Assembly (NCBI RefSeq): GCF_014356525.2 | Contig: NC_052508.1 | Coordinates: 53,667,172 to 53,731,171, forward strand | Length of the DNA stretch: 64,000 nt | Source of the DNA: Nilaparvata lugens | Lineage: Eukaryota > Arthropoda > Insecta > Hemiptera > Delphacidae | Direction of reading: 5' to 3' | Part shown: positions 33,002 through 44,727 of the stretch, in pieces | How positions within the stretch are numbered: position 1 is the stretch's first letter | How the letters are laid out: every line of letters starts with the position of its first letter | Position numbers and translations under genes: made by a program | Notes under the pieces: generated by a model | What the model saw: the letters and a program-made list of their open reading frames with translations, nothing else | Databases searched by the model: none | What the model was told of the DNA's origin: nothing

Positions 33002-36000
33002 CTATTGAGTTGGGAGTGGATATAATTTCATTATTACTAGGTCGAACACAGAAACAACAATTACACTTAAAGATACACAAATATGAATAATAGAGCGAGC
33101 AGACAGTATCCAGAATTTCTGTCTGATCAAGGACAACAATAACGAAGGTCCAGCATGACAGTTCTTCTTGTGATGATAATCAATCAACATCGATACGAAA
33201 GCGTCGGATTTTGGTAGGATCATCTGATGACAAGTCTCAAATTCCTGTCCAGCATGAGACAAACGACCGCCGACGCGAATCACACCTTTATCAATGAATG
33301 GAGACAAGCGACGTAGGCGCATAGAACAATCTTCTCCCTTCTCCAATTGCACAAATTCAGATGAAAAATGTATCTTCTGTACCACTTTACATAGATACCT
33401 CTCAGCAACATCGAAATCTGATTCTTCTGATTGGGGTAAGATTTGTAAGAATTTGAGAACAAGAATTACAATTCTCAAAAGATGACCATAATCCGAACAA
33501 CGACCAATCAATGAATATATTGCATTGCTGTTACAATCAGGAGATTTTGTGACTGTCAACACTGACGGTTTTTTTGCCTCCGGTGGATCCACTATCTCTT
33601 CCATTTGAGTTCGGACGGGCCAATCGCATTCGTCCTCTGCTATCCATGATGGACCTGAGAGCCACAACGGAAAGTTCACAAGCTCAACTGGTGATAAACC
33701 TCTAGACAAACAGTCAGCGGGATTTTCAATTCCGGCAACATGCATCCACTCCTGTATACAAGAATCCTGTATTTTTGCGATGTGATTACCAACAAAAGTT
33801 TGCCATTTCGCGGATGGAGCATTAATCCAACACAAGGTGACTGTCGAATCAGAGAGTGCGACAATACGAGACACATGACAACGTTCACTAATAATAGTGA
33901 CTACTGAATTCATGAGTTCTGCCAACAAGAGTGCCGCACACAACTCCAAACGAGGTATTGAAACAACTTTAGATGGTGCTACCTTGGACTTTGAACACAA
34001 TAATACAACTCTTGGCTCCTCGCTCTCCTTCTGCGACTTCACATAGATAACTGCACCATAACCAGACAATGATGCGTCACAAAAACCAATCAAACTGATG
34101 TGAGAATTCTGAAACAAACCAACGTGACGTGGAACAGCAAATTTCAACAATAGAGGCAACTCTTTTTGACAATTCTCCCAAAGAGTGCAGATAGACTCAG
34201 GCGGCTTCTCGTCCCAATCCACTCCTAATTTCCACAGTTTCTGGACAAGACACTTGAGAAATAATGTAAACGGTGACAAGAGACCAAGTGGATCATAGAT
34301 ATGAGCCATCACTGACAGAATAGAACGCTTAGTAGCGACGACCTCACCACACTTGATGGAAAACTGAAACAGATCAGTACTAGGTTGCCAATTCAATCCC
34401 AAGATAGCCAAGGAGTTGTCTGCTTCGAAATCCTTGTACGAAAACGATTTCTCTTCCTCCGAGAATTTCTCCAACATTGATGGTGAATTTGAAGTCCACT
34501 TTGTGAGCGAGAAACCTCCTCCCTCAAACAGCTGCTTGGACTGACGATACAGCTCTGCGGCCTCTGACTCTGTGAACGTCGTCCTAAGTCGTCCATGAAC
34601 ATGTCTCTTGGTATTCTCGCCTTGGCTGCTGGAAAACGATCTCCATCCTCCTCTACAAGCTGGTGGTCGGTGCGAAGCGCCAAATATGGAGAGCTTGAAA
34701 CACCAAAAACAACACAATTGAGCTGATAAATTTCGATCAGATCCTCCAGCGAAAATCCCCACAATACACGCTGATAACGACGGCAGGAATCCTCCACTAA
34801 TATCTGTCGATACATTTGTTTAATGTCGGCAGTTAGTGCGATTGGGAACAAACAAAAATTAACTAATAAAACAAAAATGTCAGTCTGCAATTTGGGACCA
34901 GCATGAAGAACCTGGTTCAATGACAAACCCGATGATGTTCTGGAACCAGCATCAAATACAATTCGGATGGGCATGGTAGTGCTGCTTGCTTTCACGATGG
35001 CGTGATGTGGTATGTAGTAACCACCTCGGTCTGTCTGATCTGCTACAAATGACATGTGACCCTGACGTAGGTAATCGATCAATATTTCATGATATGAAAT
35101 ACGAGTGTTGCTGTCAAGCTCTAGTCGTCTCTCCAAAGTCAGCAGTCTTCGTTCGGCGACAGCATACGAATCTCCCAAGCTGCTGGGCGGCTCCGCAAAT
35201 GACAAGGCAACAACAAAACGACCAGAATTCACACGATGTACAGACTTCCGAAAATTTACCTCACACTCCAACTCTTCCGGTTTCAGTTGACAGCTTGGTG
35301 CAGGGCACGATTCCAACTCCCAAAAACGTTCCACAAAACTATCCAACGATGGACTACTAACGAATGGACTACAGATGGCTGTAAAACAATTCGACACATT
35401 CTTTGTTGAAGTGAGAATCGGCGCTCTCGCCATCAGAATGTGACCAAAGACACTATTAACAGTCATCAATTCGTGCGATTCACCTATACTAGGACTCCCA
35501 CGTAGCAAGTGAGGAACTAACTCCGCACCAATGATGCCATCTATTCTACTAGGAAGGTAGAATTTGTCGTCAGCCAGTGTGAGATTTTCAAGATGATGAA
35601 GTTTGGATCTGTCGATTTCACAAGAAGGCAACTTGTCGATGATTCTATCTACCACTGTGGCATCCATCGAAAACTTGACGGTAGGATCCAACTTCGACTG
35701 AATCGACACACAAGTACGACCTCGAACTTCACTAGTACCACCACCGAATCCACGAACAACGGTTTTCATGGACTGGAATGGTAGTCTCAAACGCCGACAC
35801 AATTTGGCTGTAACAAAATGACACTGACTCCCGGTGTCAATCAAGAAACGAACATCACAAAGCTGATCATTACAATCTCGAACATGTGCAGTGACGGTCG
35901 ACAACACAACGGTCGAGTTTTCTACATCGTTGGATCTAGAACAACAACTAATAGGTGATGTGCCACCTGCCTTGGAGTTCGACGAGGACGCAACACCTTC

Positions 36001-36219
36001 ATTGGAACTTGATCTGGAAAAGTGCAATAACGAATGATGAGATTCTCGACATTGAGCACACTGAGTTTTACTACGACAATCTCTACTCAAATGATCCACA
36101 TCAAGACAACGAAAACAACAAAACTTTCCTTTAATCAAACAATAACGATCCCAAGGAGTCATTTTCAAGAAACTAACACAATCTACTAACGATGACCCGG
36201 TTTTGAGCACTTCAGACAA
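33002..36219 (-). pseudogene. BEL/Pao pol: protease, RT, RNase H, truncated integrase
   Basis: From the right: zinc-knuckle residues (CCFRCLDVDHLSRDC near 36100), the aspartic protease block FLIDTGSQCHFV near 35850, the RT with FDAGSRTSSGLSLNQ near 34955 and MFMDD near 34600. After a frame change near 34600 come RNase H (LIGFCDASLSGYGAVIYV near 34080) and the integrase zinc region (KNCHAGPSLLLSLIRQKFW near 33140). The reading ends soon after, so the DDE core of integrase is absent. Confidence 0.9.
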
Positions 36220-37258
36220 TTGGGATTTTTACTAGATGCATTGTTAGATGAATCATTAGATTGAACCACAAACACCTTTGATTTATTATCCTTTTTGTGC
36301 CTCATATTAAACGATTCAGTCTGTTTCTCATCAGAAGGAAGAGTTTTAATTTGCTTTTCAATGAATTTGACATAATCGGTATAAGTTGGCATAGCCTTGT
36401 CACGGACGGCCAATTCAAAATTTCTACGAGAGCTTGGATCCAGCAATCTCAAGCCATGATAGAGGAATATTGAGTCTGACAAATCAGTGAGTCGCAATCT
36501 CTTCACTGCATTGAACTGCAAAACCCATCCAAAATCGCAATACAACCTGCCTTTGATTCTGATTTTATTGGACGAAATTCAAAAATTTGTTTGAAATAGG
36601 CATCGACTTGCGCCCGTGGATCGTTATAGCGGGTCAATAATGCCTGCCAAATTATTTGATAATTGTTAGCCAATGGTGGCAAATGATGACAAATATTTGC
36701 TGGTTGTCCAGTAAGTCTACTTACAAGATATTGGACCTTCTGCTGATTGTTCAAACTCTTGTTGTCATGTACCAATGCCTTAAAAAGTTCATAAAACACC
36801 GACCATTGAGTCTGGTTCCCATCAAATTTCGGAAGGTCGATTTTGGGCAGTACCGACTGAGACACGACCGGCTGTGCACTAGCTGCTGAAGCTGCCGAAG
36901 ATTGAGCAATAGCATCAGTCGCCTCTCTCTGTTTGAGAGTGTTAGCCGCTACTTCAATATACTGAAACAGATCTAGGTGTGAGTCATTGAATGCTACAAC
37001 ATGATCTTTATTCAACTCAAGTTCCAACTCATTAACCACTAATTCTGTCTTTTCATAATCCGAAATGGTCTGAGACACCCAAGGATACAACACTAAAAAT
37101 TGCTTAGCAACTTTTGGATCAGAGACATTTTTAGATAGTTCATAAATCCTTTGCAATCTGGCATACAATTGTTCCAGCTTAGCGCGATGAACCCTGATTT
37201 GTTTCTGTAATTTTTCCTCCATCTTGAACTCATACACAAAACAATTCAGCCCCGACAA
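36186..37258 (-). pseudogene. BEL/Pao gag
   Basis: Starts near 37258 (a second Met at about 37222 begins MEEKLQKQIRVHRAKLEQLY). It contains a coiled-coil part and then the DUF1759-type core (LPKIDLPKFDGNQTQWSVFY, SRLTGQPANICHHLPPLANN). A frameshift near 36545 and another near 36190 break continuity with the zinc knuckle and pol. Confidence 0.88.
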
Positions 37259-37330
37259 TACAAAACCACATACAATAAAACAAGAATGAGTTCAAAACTA
37301 AATGGAAGGAAGAATCACGACTAGTAAGTT

Positions 37331-37432
37331 TGTGATGATAAAACAGCTGTAATATTTATAATCTGTTATCTCTGTTACTAAGACACATATTTAATGTCGA
37401 ATAAAGCTCGTGTTGAGTCCAATTCTATTACA
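37331..37432 (+). repeat. Gypsy 5' LTR
   Basis: 102 bp, with AATAAAGC near 37398 as a probable polyadenylation signal. The sequence right after it (ATTTATTTGACATT) does not look like the usual TGG-starting tRNA primer site. Confidence 0.95.
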
Positions 37433-37459
37433 ATTTATTTGACATTAAAAATAAAATAA

Positions 37460-40400
37460 ATGGGTCCGAAAAGAAAAACGAGTAAACGTCAAGATTTAGT
37501 CAGTGAAGGAGAAAACGATTCGCAAAACCAAATGCTTGGAAAAATACTGAAACCAACAGTTTTATCGATTGACCAAGATTCAGATGAAGCACCGAAAACG
37601 TGGAGACATTGGAAGGTAACATTTTTAAACTTCTTAAAAAACAGTTCAATCCCGAAAAAGGATGAATTGAATGTTTTGATCAATTATGTGTCACCAAATA
37701 TTTTTGAAAGTATTTGCAATTGTATATCATTTGAAGAAGCTATAACAACTCTTGAAGAAAGCTTTATAAAACCTCAAAATGTAGTACATGCACGTTACTG
37801 CTTATCTAAAGCAAAACAAACCCATGGAGAATCAATTGATCAATTCTATAATAAACTAAAACGGCTAAGTTTACCATGTAACTTTCAAGCAGTCACGGCT
37901 GACGATAACAAAAGTGAATATATCCGAGACGCGTTCATCTCCGGATTAGAATCATCAAAAATCAGACAACATCTTTTCGAAATGAAATCACTAACTTTGC
38001 AAGACGCTATCTCACAAGCACGAATGTTAGAGAATGCTGAAAACATTGCTAAAGAATACGAAACCAGTTCAGAATATGTTAACACAGTCCTAGCAAACGA
38101 GAATAAAAATACCGAGAAAACGACTTTAGTCTGTAATTCTTACCAAAAGAAGATTCAATGCAGATTTTGTGGCTATAATAATCATACTGATAATAGCCAA
38201 TGCCCAGCAAAAGGACAACCATGCCTAACTTGTAATCGAATAGGCCATTTTTCAAAAGTATGCAGAGCACGAAACGATAAAAAAAACCAAATGGTATCTG
38301 CCACAGTAATTTCAGCAGCAAATACCAGCACTGACCTCTCAAAATGTCTTGTTCCTATACGTGTTAATGGAATAGATACATTGGTACTATTAGACACTGG
38401 GAGCACAGCAAGTTTTATAGATAAGAAACTAGTAGTACAATCGAAGATGAAAACTATGCCATATTCCAATTTGATTACATTTGCTTCAAGTGCCTGCAAC
38501 ACTAAAACAACTGAGTGCGCTTTGAGTGAAATATATTTCCAGAACGAAGAATATAATGATTTTCCTTTGATCGTATTGAACAAATGTTGCGCTAGTGTAA
38601 TTTTGGGACACAATTTTCTAAAGAACTTTTCATCCATCACTTTTGATTTCGGTGGATCTAAAGCAGCACTACAACTGAATGAAGACAATGATGCAAGAAG
38701 GCCTACTTATGAAATTAAAAAGTGTGCTCTAGCCCAAGCTACAGTAGAACCTGTCTCATTGTTTCGTGATCTTCAACCGGACTGTCGGCCTATAATAACT
38801 AAATCGAGACGACATTCAGAAGAGGATTACTTGTTTATGATGAATGAAGTCAAACGGCTTAAAGATGCTGATATTATAGAAAATAGTCATTCTTCTTGGA
38901 GAGCTCAAGCATTTGTTACTTCAAGAGAGAACCAAAAGAAATGTATGGTGATTGACTATTCACAGACCATCAACAAATTCACGAATTTGGATGCCTATCC
39001 ACTACCACTAATGGAAGAATTAGTCAATAAGGTAGCGCAATATAAAATATTCTCATCTATTGACCTGAAATCTGCCTATCACCAGATACCAATCTTGCCT
39101 GAGGAAAGGCATTTCACCGCATTTGAAGTTGGACACAAACTGTATCAATTCAAAAGAATTCTGTTCGGAGTCACGAATAGAGTAGCTGCTTTCCAGAAAG
39201 TGATTGATCAAATCATAGAACGAGAAAATTTGACATCATGTTATGCCTATTTAGATGATATTATTGTATGCGGAAGGACCCAAGAAGAACATGATGAAAA
39301 TTTAGAAAATTTCTGGAGAGCAACAGAAAAATATGGCCTCACGATTAATGAAGAAAAGTGTAAAATATCTATGGAGAATTTAACCTTTCTGGGATTCGAA
39401 ATTGGTCAGGGTATGATTAAGCCCGATCCAGATCGATTGAAACCACTCCTTGACTTACCAGCTCCAAAAAATCAGAAAGAATTGAAACGTGTCCTTGGAA
39501 TGCTTGCACACTACTCCAAATGGATAAAAGAATTTTCAAAAAAGATCCATCCACTTGTGCATAATACTCACTTCCCGTTGAATGAAGAATGCAGAAATAT
39601 ATTTGAATCATTAAAGAAAGAAATAGGATCTGCAGTTCTAGTGCACATTGATGAAAAAGTCCCGTTCACTTTGGAAACTGATGCCTCAGATTACGCTATT
39701 GGAGCAGTATTAACACAGAATGAGAGACCAGTGGCGTTTTTCTCAAGAACTCTTTCCACATCTGAAACTAGGCACTCTGCAGTGGAAAAAGAAGCTTATG
39801 CCATTGTGGAATCAATCAGGAAATGGCGACATTACTTACTTGGACGAGAATTTACACTTATCACAGACCAGAAATCAGTTTCATTCATGTTTAGTAATAA
39901 ACAAACCAGCAAGATTAAGAATGACAAAATCCAACGATGGCGCCTTGAATTGTCAGAATATAAGTTCAATATAATTTATAGAGATGGAAAAGAGAATATA
40001 CCAGCAGATACACTATCAAGAGTCTGTGCCACTGTTGGATGCCATACAGATATAAAGAAACTGATAAAAATTCATGAGGACCTGTGTCATCCAGGAGTTA
40101 CTCGACTCCATCATTGGACCAAAACAAAGAATTTACCATATTCAATAGATGATGTAAAAGAAGTATGTTCCAAATGTATTACATGTTCTGAAATGAAACC
40201 ACGCTATGCCAAAGGAACTGGCCGCCTTATCAAAGCAACTCGACCATTTGAATGTCTTAATATGGATTTCAAAGGCCCACAACAATCAAGTTCAAGGAAC
40301 AAGTATATTTTAGTTCTTATAGACGAATATTCCAGATTCCCATTTGCCTTCCCCTGTCCTGACATGACTACCAATACAGTAATAAAACACCTTACATCAC

Positions 40401-40933
40401 TATTCTCTCTTTTTGGTGTACCGTCTTACATACATTCCGATAGAGGAACATCGTTTATGTCATCAGCTTTGAAAAATTTCCTACTATCAAAAGGAATTGC
40501 CAGCAGCAGAACATCGCCCTATAATCCAGCCGGTAATGGGCAAGTCGAACGGTACAATGGAGTTATATGGAAAAGTGTGATGCTAGCCCTAAAATCGAGA
40601 GGTTTGAACAACAGTCACTGGGAACAAGTTCTCCCCGATGCCCTTAACTCTATTCGTTCCCTATTATGCACAAGCACCAACTGCACACCACATGAGCGGA
40701 TGTTTTTACATGCAAGAAACTCAAGTAATGGAAAACCATTACCAACCTGGCTATTGACACCTGGACCAGTATGGTTGAAGAATATGACAAAAAACTCAAA
40801 ACAAGAATCGCAAGTTGAAAAAGTTGAATTAATCGAGAGTAACCCTGAATATGCGTTTGTTCGCTACAACGATGGCAGAGAATCGACAGTCTCACTTCGC
40901 CAGCTCGCCCCATACCCCACGAGTGCCGATTGA
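37460..40933 (+). CDS. Gypsy gag-pol polyprotein, 1157 residues, single frame
   Basis: Capsid-type gag at residues 30-210; two CCHC-like knuckles near 232-270 (CRFCGYNNH..., CLTCNRIGHFSKVC); protease LLDTGSTASFI near 310; reverse transcriptase with YAYLDDIIV near 595; RNase H ETDASDYAIGAVL near 739; integrase HHCC (HEDLCHPGVTRLHH, CSKCITC) near 870-905; and the DDE residues at MDFKG, HSDRGTSF and GQVERYNG (about 935-1030). Gag and pol are fused without a shift. RT carries FGVTNRVAAF where relatives usually have a small residue instead of Arg. No stop interrupts it, so it could still be active. Confidence 0.96.
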   Translation: MGPKRKTSKRQDLVSEGENDSQNQMLGKILKPTVLSIDQDSDEAPKTWRHWKVTFLNFLKNSSIPKKDELNVLINYVSPNIFESICNCISFEEAITTLEESFIKPQNVVHARYCLSKAKQTHGESIDQFYNKLKRLSLPCNFQAVTADDNKSEYIRDAFISGLESSKIRQHLFEMKSLTLQDAISQARMLENAENIAKEYETSSEYVNTVLANENKNTEKTTLVCNSYQKKIQCRFCGYNNHTDNSQCPAKGQPCLTCNRIGHFSKVCRARNDKKNQMVSATVISAANTSTDLSKCLVPIRVNGIDTLVLLDTGSTASFIDKKLVVQSKMKTMPYSNLITFASSACNTKTTECALSEIYFQNEEYNDFPLIVLNKCCASVILGHNFLKNFSSITFDFGGSKAALQLNEDNDARRPTYEIKKCALAQATVEPVSLFRDLQPDCRPIITKSRRHSEEDYLFMMNEVKRLKDADIIENSHSSWRAQAFVTSRENQKKCMVIDYSQTINKFTNLDAYPLPLMEELVNKVAQYKIFSSIDLKSAYHQIPILPEERHFTAFEVGHKLYQFKRILFGVTNRVAAFQKVIDQIIERENLTSCYAYLDDIIVCGRTQEEHDENLENFWRATEKYGLTINEEKCKISMENLTFLGFEIGQGMIKPDPDRLKPLLDLPAPKNQKELKRVLGMLAHYSKWIKEFSKKIHPLVHNTHFPLNEECRNIFESLKKEIGSAVLVHIDEKVPFTLETDASDYAIGAVLTQNERPVAFFSRTLSTSETRHSAVEKEAYAIVESIRKWRHYLLGREFTLITDQKSVSFMFSNKQTSKIKNDKIQRWRLELSEYKFNIIYRDGKENIPADTLSRVCATVGCHTDIKKLIKIHEDLCHPGVTRLHHWTKTKNLPYSIDDVKEVCSKCITCSEMKPRYAKGTGRLIKATRPFECLNMDFKGPQQSSSRNKYILVLIDEYSRFPFAFPCPDMTTNTVIKHLTSLFSLFGVPSYIHSDRGTSFMSSALKNFLLSKGIASSRTSPYNPAGNGQVERYNGVIWKSVMLALKSRGLNNSHWEQVLPDALNSIRSLLCTSTNCTPHERMFLHARNSSNGKPLPTWLLTPGPVWLKNMTKNSKQESQVEKVELIESNPEYAFVRYNDGRESTVSLRQLAPYPTSAD

Positions 40934-40937
40934 TATT

Positions 40938-40950
40938 AAGGGGGGAAGAT
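40938..40950 (+). promoter_or_regulatory. Gypsy polypurine tract
   Basis: AAGGGGGGAAGAT lies directly before the 3' LTR, the expected primer site for plus-strand DNA synthesis. Confidence 0.85.
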
Positions 40951-41052
40951 TGTGATGATAAAACAGCTGTAATATTTATAATCTGTTATCTCTGTTACTA
41001 AGACACATATTTAATGTCGAATAAAGCTTGTGTTGAGTCCAATTCTATTACA
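40951..41052 (+). repeat. Gypsy 3' LTR
   Basis: 102 bp, one base different from the 5' LTR, followed by the AAGTT target duplication. Confidence 0.95.
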
Positions 41053-41509
41053 AAGTTATCAAAGTTAAACTTTGATTATCAATTCACAAGATAAGTTACT
41101 GCTGAAGGCAAAACTATATGATTAGATAATGTTCTACCAACAATTCACAAACAAACGATAACTTGTTGAATTGAACAAAAAAATTCATGCTGGTGATTAA
41201 CCTTCACTAACATGTATAACAAAATGGACAATACAAAATCCAACAAACAAACAAATTCCCGAAAAAGAGCACAATGAGCCTAGTTTCAGGAAAATTACAA
41301 TTTTAACTGAGATAAATTTAATTTCAGACAAATACAAATTGACAAGAAACCTTGCTCTAGAACAAGGCTACAACAACTCAAGTTGAGCATAGATCAGACC
41401 ATTCTCAACATGCCAACATTGGACAAATACGAAACTGCTTAAATCCAATGTGTGTGAATTAATCAATAAATTACAAATTTAAATTCATCACGGTTCGGAG
41501 GATCAAAAA

Positions 41510-42175
41510 TGTTCTGAACAAAGCTCAGGCTAGAGCTACTAGAGGACTGTAATTTACTATTCAAATAATCAAATACAAACAAGGGGGAAAATTTAATCTT
41601 CAATTTGAGCCAGGTTATTTGTACAGCTAAACTCTGCATTAATGAACAATAAAAAAAGAGCAAAAACTCACCAGATTTAATCCAAGCTTGACTACTTGCC
41701 CTTCGAAGCATTTATTAGGTGTTTTGGTCAGATTCAGGGTGGAAAGAAATCTGGGAAAAGAAAGGTTTGCTTCCGGGCTGCCTTTTCGCGTTGATTCTGT
41801 GTTCAATTTGCAGGTCATACACTGTGGTTTGAACAAAGCTCAAACTGGAGTCTTTATAAATTCAAATCTGATTCAAATTAATTCAATTTAACACTATTTA
41901 CGCTGTTATACTCAATTCACACACACTACACTCAAACAATCAATTACAAGAAATTTCCAAACGAAATTACATGACAAAAAATACAAACTTGATCTTGCAC
42001 AAGACGACGGGCTGACAATACAAGACAAACTGAACGACTGAACTAGGACGACTCACAAAGAACATCCAGAATGCCAAGCAAGCAGGACGGTTTGCATGTG
42101 CGCAAACACAAGCCTGCTATTCACAGAACCAGTCTGGCATTTTGGCGCTACAGTTTGAATGCTCTGGCCAAACCA
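41510..42175 (-). repeat. BEL/Pao 5' LTR
   Basis: 666 bp, the same ends as the 3' copy. On the minus strand it is followed by TTTTTGATCCTCCGAACCGT, where a primer-binding site would be expected. Confidence 0.94.
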
Positions 42176-42180
42176 ATCAC

Positions 42181-42880
42181 AAACTCTACTTAATCTGGGA
42201 AGCAATTAATTCCAATAATAGAATTATGAGGTGAAACAGTTGCATCTATAATTTGAGAGCAGCTTTGCATTTTATTTCAAATAGATTACTTGTTTGATGA
42301 TCACTGGTTTATTCATTCAAAAAGTTGGAGATCACATTGAAAACACTGTTAATTAATGTTGAGATTCAAAGTCTCGCTGCTTTCTCTAAATCTATAGTGT
42401 ACAGTCATTATTAATTAATTAAACATTGTTATATTATAATATTTATGTATGATTATTATATTAAAGTCAAATCAATTCTAGTAAGACCGCATTGCCTAGA
42501 TCAGATCATGATTGTTCATGTAAAGAACTCTGAACAAATGGCAATTATAGTAATCATCATTAGTGAGCCAAGTTTTATCAACTTGGGCCTCTCTTTCGCA
42601 CAATTAATTCCCACTCACTCACACCTTCTCACAACATGCTGTGTTCAGTCATTGACAGAGAATCTTGTCAAACGAGTCGCTCTCTGTTTCACACTTCATT
42701 CCTACTCGCTCACACCAACTCACGCCCAATCTGGCAACACTGTGAAAGTGCTCACTGTTGCAGTATATTTATAGGTGATAGTTGAGCTGTGATAATTGCT
42801 CAGTGATTCTAGCACTCCAAAGTGAATGTCGCAGTAAGATGGGTTACGCGCACGCCCATTGCACATCTGTATAGGACTTA
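42181..42880. other. No gene seen; repeat-like sequence with a TATA-type box
   Basis: Contains CACTCACTCACACC/CGCTCACACCAACTCACGCC phrases and TATATTTATA near 42765. This may be the promoter end of a retroelement, but it was not identified. Confidence 0.35.
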
Positions 42881-42883
42881 TTT

Positions 42884-43098
42884 TATCTGTGCTCTGAGAC
42901 ATATAAAGCTGCAATCTTCAATATTAAAGAGTTGAGACCATTTACATCTAAACAATTGCTGCTACTCATTCTATTAATGGTTTCATATACTTCCTCAACC
43001 TTGAAGTGCCTGAAACTAAACTTACAAGTTGGTTTTGACATCTTATCAACAAAGTATCTAGAAAATAGAAATAAAATATTTCTTGGAAATATTTTCAC
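42884..43098 (-). pseudogene. Non-LTR RT fragment (N-terminal), inverted relative to its neighbour
   Basis: FRHFKVEEVYETINRMSSSN and LDVNGLNSLILKIAA match the segment just before the RT core in Jockey/CR1-like elements. It points left, whereas the following RT piece (43253 onward) points right, which suggests an internal inversion. Confidence 0.7.
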
Positions 43099-43640
43099 TT
43101 TGTAGATCTATTTCATCTGAAAATATATATGTTTATGTCATCTGCAGGGAGATCACAAGACTTTTGCAAAGACCATATACTACTACTAGACATAAATACT
43201 TTATCATCCTTGACAAAGATGAACTATTTCTACAACGGTGCCTATTGATTACTTCCCAAGTCATTTGACTGTGTATCACATCGTATCTTGCTAGCCAAAC
43301 TCAAGAGATATGGAATTAAGGATGATTCACTGAAGCTGCTGGAATCTTATCTTAGGGGAGGACAACAGTATGTAAGCTGCAACAACAAAACATCCAGCAC
43401 CAGAGCAGTTGAGTTTTGTGTACCCCAAGGATCTGTCTTAGGACCATTTCTGTTCCTGTGCATGATAAATGACCTGTCTGCAAATGTTCCTTGTCGAACC
43501 ATACTCTATGCAGATGACACAACTCTTGTCTCAAGCCATGCTGATCTTCACATGCTGCAAAAGATTGAGGCTAAAGCTTGCAGTATGGTGGCTGATTGGT
43601 TTGCTGTGGATGAGCTGCTGAAAAAACTAGAAGGATTGTC

Positions 43641-43782
43641 TGTGGTCTTAAAGGTGGTATCAGAAATGTTGCATCTGCAGTGAAGCTTCTTGGCATTTAT
43701 TTGGACTCCAAATTGGATTGGCAGGTACATGTGAGTAATGTCTGTACTAAGCTGTCTAGAGTGATTTATGCAAAGACCTTAA
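43641..43782 (+). repeat. 142-bp direct duplication, left copy
   Basis: Identical to 45116-45257 except one base that I could see (ATGTTGC versus ATGATGC). It consists of RT coding sequence plus the first 12 bp of the hAT-type MITE, and ends at TTAA where the Harbinger element begins. Confidence 0.93.
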
Positions 43783-43959
43783 GCCGCGTTTACACCGGAG
43801 TTGGCAACGAAAAATTGCCAACTTCGATTGCAGACGCTAGTTGCCGATGGAAGTCTGCAACTTGTACTTGCAACCTGGGCACATAGTTTGTTTTTAGGTC
43901 TGCAACCTGCAACTTGCAACTAAACTTTACAGTATGTAGAAAATCAGACAGAATGTAGA

Positions 43960-44449
43960 ATGTCGAGTGCTGAAGAGGTTGTTCTTGCTGCGGCAACGTG
44001 TGTTATTTTATCAAAATGTAAAAACCGAGAAGATACTGGGTTCGACCTTCATTGCAGGCAAGAGCAAAGTATAGCGGCAGCGATCTTTTAAATGATTTGA
44101 ATCGAGATGATACAGATCCTTTGATGGGAGAATTGAGATGCGATGGTAGTGTAAAAAACTTAAGAATGTCAAGTGACGATTTTTAAAGTTTAATTGTTGG
44201 TATTGGACACATAATTAGTAAACAGGATACTAACTACAGGAAAGAATTCCAGTGCGAGAAAGATTGGCTATTACATTGCGCTTTTTGGCAAGTGGCGACT
44301 CTTATACTAGTCTCAGTTATTTGTTTAAAGTTTCCAAAAGTGCGATATCTATTTTAGTGCCAGAGGTTTGTGAGGCTGTTATAGGTTTCCTGAAGGATAA
44401 CATACAGGTTGGAAAAGAAAGAAAATTACTAAATATTGTTATTTTTTAG
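43960..44449 (+). pseudogene. PIF/Harbinger transposase, N-terminal part only
   Basis: MSSAEEVVLAAATCVILSKC opens the frame at 43960. After frame changes come RRYWVRPSLQ-like residues, ISKQDTNYRKEIPVRERLAI and TLRFLASGDSYTSLSYLFKV, then SKSAISILVPEVCEAVIGFL, the helix-turn-helix region of Harbinger/HARBI1 proteins. The DDE domain does not follow. Confidence 0.85.
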
Positions 44450-44727
44450 ATACCTTTTATTTGTTTACGTTGTGCACTGAGTTAATAAATCTAGACAAAC
44501 AAAGTTGCAACCTGGTAGTGACTTGTAAATAAAATATGAACACAAAGTTAAGTTAATGTTTCAAAGTACCACAATTATTCATAAAATTAGAAATAAATGT
44601 ATACAACAGAAAAACTCCAAATCAAACAAAGAAACTCTATAGCTTAAGTAATGTATAGCTTAGCTTGAGTAATGTATAGCTTAGCTTACATTATAGCTTA
44701 GTTAATGTATCTTCATCACCCTCAGGC

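Larger units (their letters stand above)
37331..41052 (+). mobile_element. Ty3/gypsy LTR retrotransposon, structurally intact
   Basis: Inserted in the BEL leader in the opposite orientation. The 102-bp LTRs (37331-37432 and 40951-41052) start TGTGATG and end ATTACA, and differ at a single base (CTCGTG versus CTTGTG). The 5-bp target duplication AAGTT lies at 37326-37330 and 41053-41057. One ORF fills the interior. No env gene. This is the youngest element in the window. Confidence 0.97.
32190..42175 (-). mobile_element. BEL/Pao LTR retrotransposon, with a gypsy element inside
   Basis: Direct 666-bp LTRs at 32190-32855 and 41510-42175, flanked by the 5-bp target duplication ATCAC (32185-32189 and 42176-42180). 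The coding order on the minus strand is gag, protease, RT, RNase H and the front of integrase. The LTRs differ at roughly nine positions (counted by eye), so this is a fairly recent but older insertion than the gypsy element in its 5' leader. Several frameshifts and a missing integrase core make it defective. A purine tract (GAGGCGGGGGCA on the minus strand) abuts the 3' LTR. Confidence 0.95.
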
